A stretch of 64,000 nucleotides of DNA from Sulfurovum sp. (lineage in GTDB: Bacteria; Campylobacterota; Campylobacteria; Campylobacterales; Sulfurovaceae): the NCBI GenBank assembly GCA_027063305.1, contig JAMORY010000032.1, forward strand, positions 1 to 64,000, in the 5' to 3' direction. Positions 7,750 through 17,087 of the stretch are shown here, one piece after another. Under the pieces are notes generated by a model, which made no database searches, was not told the origin of the DNA, and was given only the letters and a program-made list of their open reading frames with translations. The position numbers were made by a program, and so were the translations under genes. Position 1 is the stretch's first letter, and the number at the start of each line of letters is the position of its first letter.

Positions 7750-10700
7750 TCATTCCCCTTTTTTATTCGCTTCCATCGTTGGTCTTGCACCTCTTGGTAC
7801 GACCATCCAGAACTTACGTATGGATGTTCGGGCATTGTCGAGGATCTCTTGGGCTTTTTTACTTCCGGTCTTCTCTACATAATCTTTAAGCAGACGTTTA
7901 AGCTCGAACATCTCAAAATCCCACTCATCGGTATCGATACGGATCGCTTCGACAAGTTCAGGGTTGAGCTTTTCATAGAACGTTCCCTCTTCATCATAAA
8001 CGAATGCTTTACCGCCTGTCATACCCGCACCGAAGTTCACACCTGTCTTACCAAGAATAACCACCGTACCACCGGTCATATATTCACAAGGGTGATCTCC
8101 CGTACCTTCCACAACGGTTGTCGCACCGGAGTTACGTACGGCAAAACGCTCACCTACTTGTCCTGTAATATAGAGCGTACCGCCGGTCGCTCCGTAAAGA
8201 CATGTATTTCCACCTAGTGCGAACTCAGGCCCTGATTTGGATGAAGTGATAACGATACGCCCACCGTTCATCCCTTTACCGATATAGTCGTTTCCTGCAC
8301 CATTGACATTGATAGTCACACCTTTAGAGAGGAAAGCACCTAGCGATTGCCCTGCGACACCTGTAAGGTTAATGGTGATGGTGTCTTCAGGAAGCCCTTC
8401 GTTACCGTGTCTTTCTGCGATCTCTCCTGAAATTCTCGTACCGAAACTTCTGTTGAGGTTGGTGATCTCTTTATTCAAAACGACCGGTGTGCTCGGGTCT
8501 TCAATAGTCGGCATCAACTCCGCAACAATCACTTTTTCATACTCGTTCTGATCGTACGGTTCATTGAACGGCACTTGACAGGTGTCGACACCCTCTACCT
8601 TTTGGATGAGCTGTTCAAGGTCGAACTTCTTCGCGAACTCATCGTCGATCACCTTAAGAAGCTCTGTCTTACCTACGATCTCTTCAAGGCTTCTGTAACC
8701 TAGTGAAGCGAGGATCTCACGTACCTCTTCGGCAAGTAGGGTGAAGTAGTTGATCACCTTCTTCACGTTCCCTTTAAAGCGTGCTCTAAGATGCGGATCT
8801 TGTGTTGCGACCCCTACGCCACAGGTATTGAGGTGACAAACACGCAGCATCATACATCCAACAATTACCAATGCACCCGTACCGAACGCATACTCTTCCG
8901 CTCCGAAGATCGCTGCTTTGACGACATCGAGTGCCGTTTTAAGCCCCCCGTCGGTCTCGATACGTACTTGTCCTCTTAGGTTATTGGCTTTAAGAGCATT
9001 GTGCGCCTCTACCAATCCAAGCTCCCACGGGTTTCCTGCGAAACGGATAGAACCGATCGGTGCGGCACCTGTACCACCGTCTCCACCGGAGATAATGATC
9101 TTGTCGGCATACGCTTTGGCAACACCTGCTGCGATCGTTCCTACGCCTGCTGTAGAGACAAGTTTGACCGCGACTTTCGCGTTAGGATTGATCTGCTTCA
9201 TATCAAAGATCAACTGTGCAAGATCTTCGATGGAGTAGATGTCGTGGTGTGGCGGTGGTGAAATAAGCGTGACACCCGGTTTGGTGTATCTGAGCTTCGC
9301 AATAAGCGGTGATACCTTACTTCCCGGAAGCTGTCCACCCTCACCCGGCTTCGCACCTTGTGCCACTTTGATCTGGATCTCTTCTGCTGAACGCAAATAC
9401 TCCGGTGTTACCCCGAAACGTCCTGAAGCGATCTGTTTGATCTTGGAGTTCTTAATGGTCCCGTAACGCTCTGGGTCTTCTCCACCCTCACCGGAGTTCG
9501 ATTTACCGCCAAGTGTATTGAGCGCTTCTGCTAAAACTTCATGTGCTTCCTGAGAGATGGATCCCATGGACATCGCCGCAGATGAGAAACGTTTGAGGAT
9601 CTCTTCGATAGGCTCTACTTCATCGATACTGATAGGCTCTTTTGGCGAATTGAGCTCAAAGAAGTCACGGATGAACTTCTTATCACGCTTATCGATCATC
9701 TCAGAGAGCTTTTTATAATCCTCTTTGCTTCCTGTCGCTGCGACAGTCTGGATAGCCGTGATGACAGGTCGTGAGAAGTCATGGTACTCTTCACCTTTTT
9801 TATACTTATAGAACCCACCTTTATAAAGTACGTTCTTCTTCCCTTCGAAGGCATCGGTAAAGGCACGGCTGTGATAGGTGTTCAGACGCTGATCGATATC
9901 GTCGTACCCTAGACCTTTGAGAAGTCCTACCGAACCGGCAAAACACTCATTGACGATCTCATCGCTCAAACCGATCACATCAAAGAGTTTGGAGTTTCTA
10001 TATGATGAGATAGTAGAGATACCCATTTTGGACATAATCTTAAGCAGTCCCGCACCCATTGCACGTCTTAGACGTCTAAGCGTGGTAGGCATATCATCGG
10101 TCTCATCTTTCATCAACTGCTCTACTGTGTAGTAGAGAAGGTACGGGTAGACTGCTGCTGCACCATAACCGATCATACATGCAGCCGAATGAGGGTCGAA
10201 CACTTCACCCGTTGCAGCAACAATACTTACAAGGTGTCTGAGCTTCTGCTCGACAAGTACTTGGTTCAAGCGTCCGATCACCATAAGCATCGGGATCACT
10301 TTGGTCTTTTCCGAAAGATCACGATCATCAAGGATAACCGTTCTAATAGCATTGTCACGTACATCAGCAACAATCTTCTCGACCAATGATTCAAGACTTC
10401 CTTTGAGATCTTCCGTATAGGTTGTAGAGTAGCTTGCCACTTTGTATGCCGGATCATACTTCTCGTTCCCCTCGGTACCGAACTCTTGCAAAATAGCGAA
10501 TTTTTCCGCAGACATAACCGGAAGTACGGTCTTAAGACGCTTTGCATGCTCCGCATCATCACTTAGCACGTTTCTGATCTCACCAAAACCGGTGTTGAGA
10601 CTCGTTACGGTCTTTTCACGGATCGGATCTATCGGCGGGTTTGTCACCTGCGCGAATTTTTGCTTGAAGAAGTCCGTAAAGTTACGTTGTTCGGTCGAGA

Positions 10701-12168
10701 ATGCGGCAATAGGCGTATCATCCCCCATAGCACCTGTGGTCTCTTTACCTTCAAGTACCATCGGCTTGATCACCTCTCTCATCACTTCAAGTGTAAAGTT
10801 GAAATAACGCTGTTTGGCTTCCATCTCTTTATGGTCGCTTGAACACTTATCTACCTGTGTAGTAGGAACGAACTCTTGAAGATAGCTCATGTTCTCACTA
10901 AGCCATTTATTATACGGGTGCATTGATTTGAGGTAATCATCAATGTCATTCGACTTGAGTACCTTCCCGAACTTAAGGTCAACACCCATCATCTCACCCG
11001 ATTGCAAACGTCCACGCTCGACGATCTGCTCCTCAGGTACTTGAAGCACACCATACTCCGAAGTAATAAGGAGTCTGTTATCTGTCGTAATGATATATTT
11101 CGATGGTCTCAAACCGTTTCTGTCAAGTACACATCCGATGTAGCGACCGTCTGTCATACTCACAGCAGCCGGTCCGTCCCATGGTTCAAAACAAGTAGAA
11201 GCATACTCATAAAAAGCTCTTAGATCACTGTCCATCTGTGAAGCATTGTGCCATGGCGCAGGAATGAGCGAACGCGCCGCTTTAAAGAAGTCCACACCAT
11301 TGACACGGAGGAACTCCATAAAGTTATCAAGACTGGCAGAGTCCGACATACCGTCTTGAATGACATCCATTAGACGTGTCATCTCTTCATCGGTAAAGAC
11401 TTCGGACTTCACCGCTGCCATTTTGGCTTTGACATTGAAACGGTTGGCAGTGACCGAGTTGATCTCACCGTTGTGTGCGATCATACGGAATGGCTGCGCC
11501 AGTCTCCACTCAGGCAGTGTGTTAGTTGAGAAACGCTGGTGGAAGAGACAGAAAGAGATCTTGAAGTTCTCATCGGCAAGATCCTGATAGAACTCTTTGA
11601 TGTGCGTTGGCATTACCAACCCTTTATAGGAGACCACTTTGCTTGAGAATGACGGGATGTAGAAATCTCTGTCATCTTTTAGCGCATGTTCGATCTCTTT
11701 TCGGGAGAGGTAGACGAGTGCATCGAAACGCTCGGAAGCTACCACACCATTTGGTGCGACAAAGACCTGTTTAATGGTTGGAAGTGTCGACAAGGCTTGC
11801 TCACCGAGTGCATTGGTATCGACCGGTACGGTACGTGTATAGATCACTTCAAGATCATTGTTGTTACACACTTTTTCGATCATGTCAAAGTCACTCTCAT
11901 TACGAGAGAAGACCATAGCTACGGCATACTGCTCCGGAAGATCGACACCCTCTTTTTCTGCTACGTACGAGAAGAAAGAGCGTGGTAGAGAGAGAAGCAG
12001 TCCTGACCCATCACCCGTTTTTCCGTCCGCTGCAATCGCACCTCTGTGCATCATACGCGAAAGCGATGTTACGGCATCCTCAAGATTTTGATGTGTCGGT
12101 GTGTTATCGATAGAACAAAGCAGCCCGAACCCGCAGTTGTCCTTGAACGAGGTATATAGATCTCTCAT
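7750..12168 (-). CDS. gltB: Glutamate synthase large subunit
   Basis: This makes two glutamates from glutamine and 2-oxoglutarate, the main route of ammonia assimilation together with glutamine synthetase. The 1472 residues follow the family order: N-terminal class II glutaminase domain with nucleophile in NCGFGLLC, a central linker, an FMN-binding synthase barrel (GEGGEDPERYG, PPPHHDIYSIEDLAQLI, GGDGGTGAAP) and a C-terminal beta-helix rich in G (GAFLSKG to GGKAFVYDEEG). The iron-sulfur cluster motif CMMLRVCHLNTC (C-x5-C-x4-C) is intact. The nucleophilic Cys is about 12 residues in, so the N-terminus must be processed or the start lies later. The small subunit gene gltD is not adjacent. Confidence 0.97.
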   Translation of the reverse strand: MRDLYTSFKDNCGFGLLCSIDNTPTHQNLEDAVTSLSRMMHRGAIAADGKTGDGSGLLLSLPRSFFSYVAEKEGVDLPEQYAVAMVFSRNESDFDMIEKVCNNNDLEVIYTRTVPVDTNALGEQALSTLPTIKQVFVAPNGVVASERFDALVYLSRKEIEHALKDDRDFYIPSFSSKVVSYKGLVMPTHIKEFYQDLADENFKISFCLFHQRFSTNTLPEWRLAQPFRMIAHNGEINSVTANRFNVKAKMAAVKSEVFTDEEMTRLMDVIQDGMSDSASLDNFMEFLRVNGVDFFKAARSLIPAPWHNASQMDSDLRAFYEYASTCFEPWDGPAAVSMTDGRYIGCVLDRNGLRPSKYIITTDNRLLITSEYGVLQVPEEQIVERGRLQSGEMMGVDLKFGKVLKSNDIDDYLKSMHPYNKWLSENMSYLQEFVPTTQVDKCSSDHKEMEAKQRYFNFTLEVMREVIKPMVLEGKETTGAMGDDTPIAAFSTEQRNFTDFFKQKFAQVTNPPIDPIREKTVTSLNTGFGEIRNVLSDDAEHAKRLKTVLPVMSAEKFAILQEFGTEGNEKYDPAYKVASYSTTYTEDLKGSLESLVEKIVADVRDNAIRTVILDDRDLSEKTKVIPMLMVIGRLNQVLVEQKLRHLVSIVAATGEVFDPHSAACMIGYGAAAVYPYLLYYTVEQLMKDETDDMPTTLRRLRRAMGAGLLKIMSKMGISTISSYRNSKLFDVIGLSDEIVNECFAGSVGLLKGLGYDDIDQRLNTYHSRAFTDAFEGKKNVLYKGGFYKYKKGEEYHDFSRPVITAIQTVAATGSKEDYKKLSEMIDKRDKKFIRDFFELNSPKEPISIDEVEPIEEILKRFSSAAMSMGSISQEAHEVLAEALNTLGGKSNSGEGGEDPERYGTIKNSKIKQIASGRFGVTPEYLRSAEEIQIKVAQGAKPGEGGQLPGSKVSPLIAKLRYTKPGVTLISPPPHHDIYSIEDLAQLIFDMKQINPNAKVAVKLVSTAGVGTIAAGVAKAYADKIIISGGDGGTGAAPIGSIRFAGNPWELGLVEAHNALKANNLRGQVRIETDGGLKTALDVVKAAIFGAEEYAFGTGALVIVGCMMLRVCHLNTCGVGVATQDPHLRARFKGNVKKVINYFTLLAEEVREILASLGYRSLEEIVGKTELLKVIDDEFAKKFDLEQLIQKVEGVDTCQVPFNEPYDQNEYEKVIVAELMPTIEDPSTPVVLNKEITNLNRSFGTRISGEIAERHGNEGLPEDTITINLTGVAGQSLGAFLSKGVTINVNGAGNDYIGKGMNGGRIVITSSKSGPEFALGGNTCLYGATGGTLYITGQVGERFAVRNSGATTVVEGTGDHPCEYMTGGTVVILGKTGVNFGAGMTGGKAFVYDEEGTFYEKLNPELVEAIRIDTDEWDFEMFELKRLLKDYVEKTGSKKAQEILDNARTSIRKFWMVVPRGARPTMEANKKGE

Positions 12169-12358
12169 ATTTCCAACCTTAAAAAATAGAATAGTTACAC
12201 AGATAAGGACTGTGTGAAATGGGGACGATTATACTTAAAAGTACGTTAGAATTACATTAATAGCGGCGTTTGCGGCGTATTGAGATGGTAAGGAGGTAAC
12301 ATACTCTTAATCTGAATCTGACTATAATTTTCACTACCATTTCCAAGAAAGGATCGGC

Positions 12359-12976
12359 ATCAAAGGGTTTATACTTAGCGTTAGAAACGCCAAGAACGAA
12401 GACAGCATCGCACGTATCTTAAGTGAACACCATATACGAACCTATTACCGGTTCTTCGGCGCACGACACTCGATATTGCAACTTGGAAATCTCATTGACT
12501 TCGAGATTGAGGGGGAGGATGGACGTTTTCTGCCCCGTTTACGTTCCCTCTCTCATATAGGATTTCCTTGGCTCTTTGAGCGGAACCGGCTTCTACTCTG
12601 GCACAACTTCATTCAAAAATTCGACCCTCACCTTCAAGAGGCCGACGAGATAGACCCTTTTTACTTCCATCTTCTTTTGCAGGCAGCCAAACGATGGAAG
12701 AAGCAGAACCCCAAACGCATCATATGCGAAAGCTATATCGCCCTACTCGACCATGAAGGGAGACTCTACCCTGAAGAGCACTGCTATATCTGTGAGGGAC
12801 GTATTGAAGAGGAGATCGCATTGATGCAGGCGTTCAAACCGGCACACCCACGCTGTATCTACAGTCCTGCACTCCCTTCAAAGAAGATCTTCGATCTTTT
12901 CAGAAGCCACAAAGCGACCTTTCTCGATGATCACGAGATAGATCTGCTCTATGAAGTTGTGATGAAAGGCTTCTAA
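12359..12976 (+). CDS. recO: DNA repair protein RecO, apparently starting at an ATC codon
   Basis: RecO helps load RecA in gap repair. The frame from 12359 gives 205 residues, the usual length in Campylobacterota, and begins (after the start) KGFILSVRNAKNEDSIARIL, the family's N-terminal beta-barrel. Conserved pieces follow: RFFGARHSILQLG, NPKRIICESYIALLDHEGRL and a CYIC zinc-type pair. No ATG, GTG or TTG lies between the upstream stop at about 12309 and this region. The first standard-type start is TTG at 12476, which would remove the N-terminal barrel. An AAGAAAGGA ribosome site sits correctly before ATC at 12359-12361. It overlaps the convergent neighbour by four bases. Confidence 0.82.
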   Translation: MKGFILSVRNAKNEDSIARILSEHHIRTYYRFFGARHSILQLGNLIDFEIEGEDGRFLPRLRSLSHIGFPWLFERNRLLLWHNFIQKFDPHLQEADEIDPFYFHLLLQAAKRWKKQNPKRIICESYIALLDHEGRLYPEEHCYICEGRIEEEIALMQAFKPAHPRCIYSPALPSKKIFDLFRSHKATFLDDHEIDLLYEVVMKGF

Positions 12977-14871
12977 CCCTCCTCCTCTTTACACTTCGCT
13001 TTAAAATACTCAAGATACTCCAAAAGCGCTACAGGCTTGGCAAAGAGATACCCTTGGTAGATATCGCACTTCTTATCTTCGAGATACTTACGTTGATACT
13101 CATGCTCCACCCCCTCTGCGACCACTGTCATATTGAGTGTTTTTCCCATAGCGATAATGGTATCGAGCAGAATATTCTTATTGCCATCTTCAGGAATGGC
13201 ATCGATAAACGCCTTATCGATCTTCAGTTCATCAATGGAGAGTTTATCGAGATACGAAAGTGTCGAGTATCCCGTACCGAAATCATCAAGGGAAATACCA
13301 ACATTGAGCGACTTGATCTTGTTAAGCTTATGTGCCATCTCCTTGTTATTCTCCATCATAATACTCTCCGTGATCTCAATGGAGAGCTGGCGTGCATCAA
13401 TACCGTACTTCTCTATCGAAGTTTTGATGATCTCATACATATCCTCATGCTGGAATTGCCGGATGGAGATATTGATAGAGAGCCGGAGCTGTTTTTGCGG
13501 GTTGATCTCGTTAAACCATGCGATCGAGCGACACGCCTCATCGATGACCCAGCGTCCAAGTTTCAATATCAGCCCAGTACTCTCCGCAAGATCGATGAAC
13601 TTATCGGGATAGATCAGACCGAGTTTCGGATGCTGCCAGCGTAACAGTGCTTCGGCTGCGACCATTTTATTCCCTTCGAGTGAGACCTTCGGCTGGAAAT
13701 GGAAGAGAAACTCTCCGTTATCGATAGCAGATGACATATCCTGTATCAGGTTCATCTCCGTATGTACATAGGTATTGAAGTGCTCTTCAAAGAAGGTGAA
13801 ACTGTTACGTCCGATACTTTTGGACTTATACATCGCGATATCGGCATTCTTCATCAGGTCGACAATGGTCTTTCCATCCTCAGGATAGAGCGCTACACCG
13901 ATACTGACCGAGACATTGAGCTCATAATCGTTCACCTCCCACGGCTGGCGTATCAGGTCCATCAGCTCATGCAATTTGACCGTCAGGTCGATCTCATCGA
14001 TATTCTTCATGACGATCACGAACTCATCTCCACCGATACGGGCAAAAATATCATTGTCTTCCAACATACGTTGAATACTTCCTGCGATTCGTTGCAATAG
14101 AATATCACCTACATCATGGCCTAGTGTATCATTGATATGTTTAAAATGGTCAAGGTCAAGGAAAAGAACGGCAAAACGATTCCTTTTATGGTAGTTGTCA
14201 AGAAGTAGTTTCTCCATCAGTACCTCAAGATGAAGACGGTTGGAGATACCTGTTAACGCATCGTGGTAGAGCATATTGGATATTTTATGGTTTACTTTAT
14301 TGTGTTCTGTAATATCACGGACGATCCCCTCTACACCGATGAACTCATCAGAGTCGTTAAAACAAGGGTACTCTGTAAGCTCTAAGGTACGCTCTTCTCC
14401 TTTATGGGTAAATACCGATATCTCATAAGGCATATTGTATCCATATTTTGGCAGAAGCATCTTCGTATCGATATCACAGTAAAGCCCTTGGGTTAACAAC
14501 AGTCCATGCTGCCGAATGAATTCATCTCCGCTAAAACCTAACATTCCCATTACGGATGCACTGACAGAGAGCATCTTACCGTCAGCATCTTTCGTATAGA
14601 AAAAATAGTATGGTTTTTTATTGGGGAACAGTTTCTCGTAACGCTTATTGATCTTTGAAAGACGTGTCAATGCATGATCGGGATAATGCTTCTGTGTCGG
14701 CTTTGTCGTTCCTTTAGAGGAAGCATTGAGCATCTTCTCCCAAAATATCCTATCTTCATCGGCTTTATTATATGCTTTATTGACCGCATCAAGTAATGCA
14801 ACAGCCTGAAGTTCATCCAATTTACCGTCAAACCCGATCGTATGTAGCTGATATTTTAAGAGAGGATTCAT
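12973..14871 (-). CDS. PAS-GGDEF-EAL cyclic-di-GMP signalling protein
   Basis: A 632-residue regulator of cyclic di-GMP. Residues 1-75 are an uncharacterised helical leader, and about 75-190 form a PAS/PAC sensor. About 205-360 hold a diguanylate cyclase domain with intact IGGDEFVIV, and about 380-625 an EAL phosphodiesterase with EALLRWQH, DDFGTGYS and VVAEGVE. Both active sites look complete, so the protein could make or break the messenger depending on input. No transmembrane segment is seen, so it is probably cytoplasmic. Confidence 0.92.
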   Translation of the reverse strand: MNPLLKYQLHTIGFDGKLDELQAVALLDAVNKAYNKADEDRIFWEKMLNASSKGTTKPTQKHYPDHALTRLSKINKRYEKLFPNKKPYYFFYTKDADGKMLSVSASVMGMLGFSGDEFIRQHGLLLTQGLYCDIDTKMLLPKYGYNMPYEISVFTHKGEERTLELTEYPCFNDSDEFIGVEGIVRDITEHNKVNHKISNMLYHDALTGISNRLHLEVLMEKLLLDNYHKRNRFAVLFLDLDHFKHINDTLGHDVGDILLQRIAGSIQRMLEDNDIFARIGGDEFVIVMKNIDEIDLTVKLHELMDLIRQPWEVNDYELNVSVSIGVALYPEDGKTIVDLMKNADIAMYKSKSIGRNSFTFFEEHFNTYVHTEMNLIQDMSSAIDNGEFLFHFQPKVSLEGNKMVAAEALLRWQHPKLGLIYPDKFIDLAESTGLILKLGRWVIDEACRSIAWFNEINPQKQLRLSINISIRQFQHEDMYEIIKTSIEKYGIDARQLSIEITESIMMENNKEMAHKLNKIKSLNVGISLDDFGTGYSTLSYLDKLSIDELKIDKAFIDAIPEDGNKNILLDTIIAMGKTLNMTVVAEGVEHEYQRKYLEDKKCDIYQGYLFAKPVALLEYLEYFKAKCKEEEG

Positions 14872-15023
14872 TCTTTTTTGCCTAAATTTTGGATTTAACT
14901 AAGAGTATTTATCGTTGATTATGGCGTAACAATATCTTTAAATGATAACAAAAAACAGTTTTTATTGATTTTATATCCCAAAGAGAAAAAAAAGATGTTT
15001 TATAAAATAACGAAAGGAAGAGT

Positions 15024-15055
15024 GCTATCCTCTTTTTTAGGGGAAAAAGGATAGC
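15024..15055 (-). terminator. Hairpin terminator downstream of the yjdM gene
   Basis: GCTATCC at 15024-15030 pairs with GGATAGC at 15049-15055, extended by TTTTT/AAAAA after a two-base bulge. It lies about nine bases beyond the stop codon of the minus-strand gene. Confidence 0.6.
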
Positions 15056-15063
15056 TATGGAAG

Positions 15064-15411
15064 TTACGCTTTTTTCACGAACTCCTGCTTGAGTTTGATA
15101 GGTCCTACACCCGGTACTTTACAGTCGATATTGTGACCATCGTTCCCTTCTACAAGGCGGATACCTTTGATCTTGGTTCCTACTTTGATCCCACTGCTGC
15201 TTCCTTTGACCTTCAGGTCTTTAATGACAGTGACCGTATCACCGTCGGCAAGGATGTTACCGTTGGCATCTTTTACCACAAGTCCCGCCTCCTCTTCCGA
15301 AGCTGCCGCATCTTTGCTCCACTCATGTGCACACTCGGGGCAGATGTAGAGATTGCCGTCTTCATAGGTGTATTCACTGCCGCACTGCGGACAATTTGGT
15401 ATATTTTCCAT
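15064..15411 (-). CDS. yjdM: YjdM/PhnA-type zinc ribbon protein
   Basis: A 115-residue cytoplasmic protein with an N-terminal zinc ribbon ([15 protein letters not shown]...[10 protein letters not shown]) and the conserved C-terminal module [28 protein letters not shown] followed by [17 protein letters not shown]. This is the family historically named PhnA. It is not the phosphonoacetate hydrolase, and its biochemical function is uncertain. The hairpin at 15024-15055 probably ends the transcript. Confidence 0.9.
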   Translation of the reverse strand: MENIPNCPQCGSEYTYEDGNLYICPECAHEWSKDAAASEEEAGLVVKDANGNILADGDTVTVIKDLKVKGSSSGIKVGTKIKGIRLVEGNDGHNIDCKVPGVGPIKLKQEFVKKA

Positions 15412-15459
15412 AAGGTTTCCTTTGTTTTGTTTTGCGTATTTTACTCTTTTTTATTAAAA

Positions 15460-15942
15460 CTACTCAACCAGCTTCATCCGTGCAATCAGTCCTACGGTAC
15501 TGGTATAGCCCACCTCCGTAAAGCGTAGCTTACCCTTGGCATCGTAAATGAAGGTCGTAGGAAAGACCTTGATATTAAAACGCTTCGCCCACTCCCCATT
15601 GCTGTCATTATATACCTTAAAGTGCAGATCATATTTTTTCATATATGCTTGGAGATCACTATCTGCACCCGAATTGATCGCAATAGTGATAACATCATAC
15701 TGCTTGGAAATGCGGTCGATATTGGATGCTTCCATTTTACAAACCCTGCACCATGTCGCCCAGAAGTGGATAATGACCGGATGGGTGGGTTCGAAGCGGT
15801 AACGTGCACCATCCAAGAGTGTGAGTGTGCTTTGAGGCAGTCTGTCGTTCGTTAATTCAGGCTGCCTGAGATAACTGATGATATTTGTCAATATAAAAAC
15901 GGATACGCTTAAGAGAAGTAACTCTTTGAGTATCTTTTTCAT
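15460..15942 (-). CDS. Membrane-anchored thioredoxin-like (TlpA/ScsD type) protein
   Basis: From the ATG at 15942 this is 160 residues: one N-terminal membrane anchor (LKELLLLSVSVFILTNIISYL), then a thioredoxin fold facing the periplasm with redox motif WCRVC after IIHFWAT and the cis-proline strand KVFPTTFIYD. It probably reduces or relays disulfides, for example in cytochrome c maturation or metal resistance. I prefer this start because its ATG overlaps the TGA of the upstream kinase gene in the form ATGA, which suggests translational coupling. An alternative ATG at 15963 adds seven residues. Confidence 0.85.
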   Translation of the reverse strand: MKKILKELLLLSVSVFILTNIISYLRQPELTNDRLPQSTLTLLDGARYRFEPTHPVIIHFWATWCRVCKMEASNIDRISKQYDVITIAINSGADSDLQAYMKKYDLHFKVYNDSNGEWAKRFNIKVFPTTFIYDAKGKLRFTEVGYTSTVGLIARMKLVE

Positions 15943-16814
15943 GCCTTTAACCTCTTTAGGCACTGCTCCACCCCACCGATGTATGCACCGCCATAGAGTG
16001 CCGCATGCACCAACAGAGGATAGATCTGATAAAGCGGCGATTTGGTTTTGTAGAAATCTTTACTGAGCGGATGCTCTATCGTATAATTTTTCCAAAAATC
16101 CTTACCGAAAGTCTCAAACATCGCAATGAAAGCCAACTCCATCTCACGATCGGCAAAGTAGATGGCAGGGTCTATCAGTGTCGCACCTTTGCGGTTAAAG
16201 AGGATATTCCCACTCCAAAGGTCTCCGTGGATCAAAGAGGGAATAATGGCACTCAGATCGATGCGTTTGTAAATATCGCGGCTTAAGTTCTCCAAACGCT
16301 TCAGCAGTGCCGGAGAGATCATCCCCTTATCATAGCAGATACGCACCATCGGCATGATACGCATCTGCCCCAAAAAAAGCCCCCAGTTATACTGCGTCTG
16401 CTCATTGCACTGAGGAAAAGGACCGATCGTCGTATCGTACCAATAGCCGTACATTCTGCTCTCATTGCTCACGCTGTGTAGTTTTATCAATATCTCGGCA
16501 GCTGCCCTCTCCTGCTCTTCTACTACAAGCGTATCTGTTTCAATATACGCTGTGAGAAGATGGGTTTTGGAAACATCAAAGACTCTTGGTACAGCAATTT
16601 CATATTTGCGAATATCTTCCAGCATATTTGCTTCTATTTGAAGCCTGTCCGATACATCTGAGGTTTTAAGGAGAAATTTCTGTGTAGGTGTTTGAAGCGT
16701 GCAGATCACCCCGATCTGCCCTTGTGTCAGAAAGTCAACAGAGAGTATCTCTTCGTTGAGAATATTTTGAAAATAATTTTTATCTATCTGCATCATGGAT
16801 ATATCACTTTTCAC
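15939..16814 (-). CDS. Fructosamine kinase family protein
   Basis: A 291-residue kinase-like protein of the fructosamine/ketosamine 3-kinase family, whose members phosphorylate glycated amines so the sugar falls off. The catalytic loop LIHGDLWSGNILF and the metal motif LIDPAIYFADREMELAFIAMF are intact. The C-terminal YQIYPLLVHAALYGGAY is characteristic. It overlaps the thioredoxin-like gene by an ATGA junction. Protein deglycation is the inferred role. Confidence 0.9.
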   Translation of the reverse strand: MKSDISMMQIDKNYFQNILNEEILSVDFLTQGQIGVICTLQTPTQKFLLKTSDVSDRLQIEANMLEDIRKYEIAVPRVFDVSKTHLLTAYIETDTLVVEEQERAAAEILIKLHSVSNESRMYGYWYDTTIGPFPQCNEQTQYNWGLFLGQMRIMPMVRICYDKGMISPALLKRLENLSRDIYKRIDLSAIIPSLIHGDLWSGNILFNRKGATLIDPAIYFADREMELAFIAMFETFGKDFWKNYTIEHPLSKDFYKTKSPLYQIYPLLVHAALYGGAYIGGVEQCLKRLKA

Positions 16815-16868
16815 AGTTAGGAGTTCTGAGCTCTCAGTTTCTCATTTCTTATTATTTCCCGTCACTCA
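16815..16868. repeat. Short AT-rich repeat-like spacer
   Basis: The spacer between the kinase and the ribbon-helix-helix gene reads as a run of related pieces built from GAGTTCT, GAGCTCTCAG, TTCTCATTTC and ACTCATTACCC. It resembles other low-complexity spacers in this window, such as 56809-56912. No gene is present. Confidence 0.4.
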
Positions 16869-17087
16869 TTACCCAATATCCAGCCCATCCCAGAACTCAT
16901 CATAGTCAAGGTTGGTCATACTCGCATCCTCTTCGATACCTTTTTCAATCAGTTTCTGTTGTTCCTCTTCAAAATAGCGTTGAAGTGCCTCTTCTAGCAT
17001 GGTATTGATATCTTTATGCAATAGCTCCGAAAATGCCTGTAGATTATCTACAGTATCAGGTTTGAGTGTTATGGTAAAATCGTTCAT
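16869..17087 (-). CDS. Ribbon-helix-helix-type small protein, antitoxin-like
   Basis: A 72-residue protein: an N-terminal strand (MNDFTITLKPDTVDNLQAFSEL), two helices (DINTMLEEALQRYFEEEQQKLIEKG) and an acidic tail ending FWDGLDIG. This plan matches CopG-like ribbon-helix-helix antitoxins, whose tail binds the toxin. No toxin gene is adjacent; instead the ATG overlaps the TAA of the MoxR gene by one base (TAATG). It may be an orphan antitoxin or a small regulator. The fold is inferred. Confidence 0.6.
   Translation of the reverse strand: MNDFTITLKPDTVDNLQAFSELLHKDINTMLEEALQRYFEEEQQKLIEKGIEEDASMTNLDYDEFWDGLDIG

Noticed and set aside
12476-12976. recO starting at TTG 12476
   Set aside because: It removes the conserved N-terminal barrel, while the family sequence clearly continues upstream to 12359.
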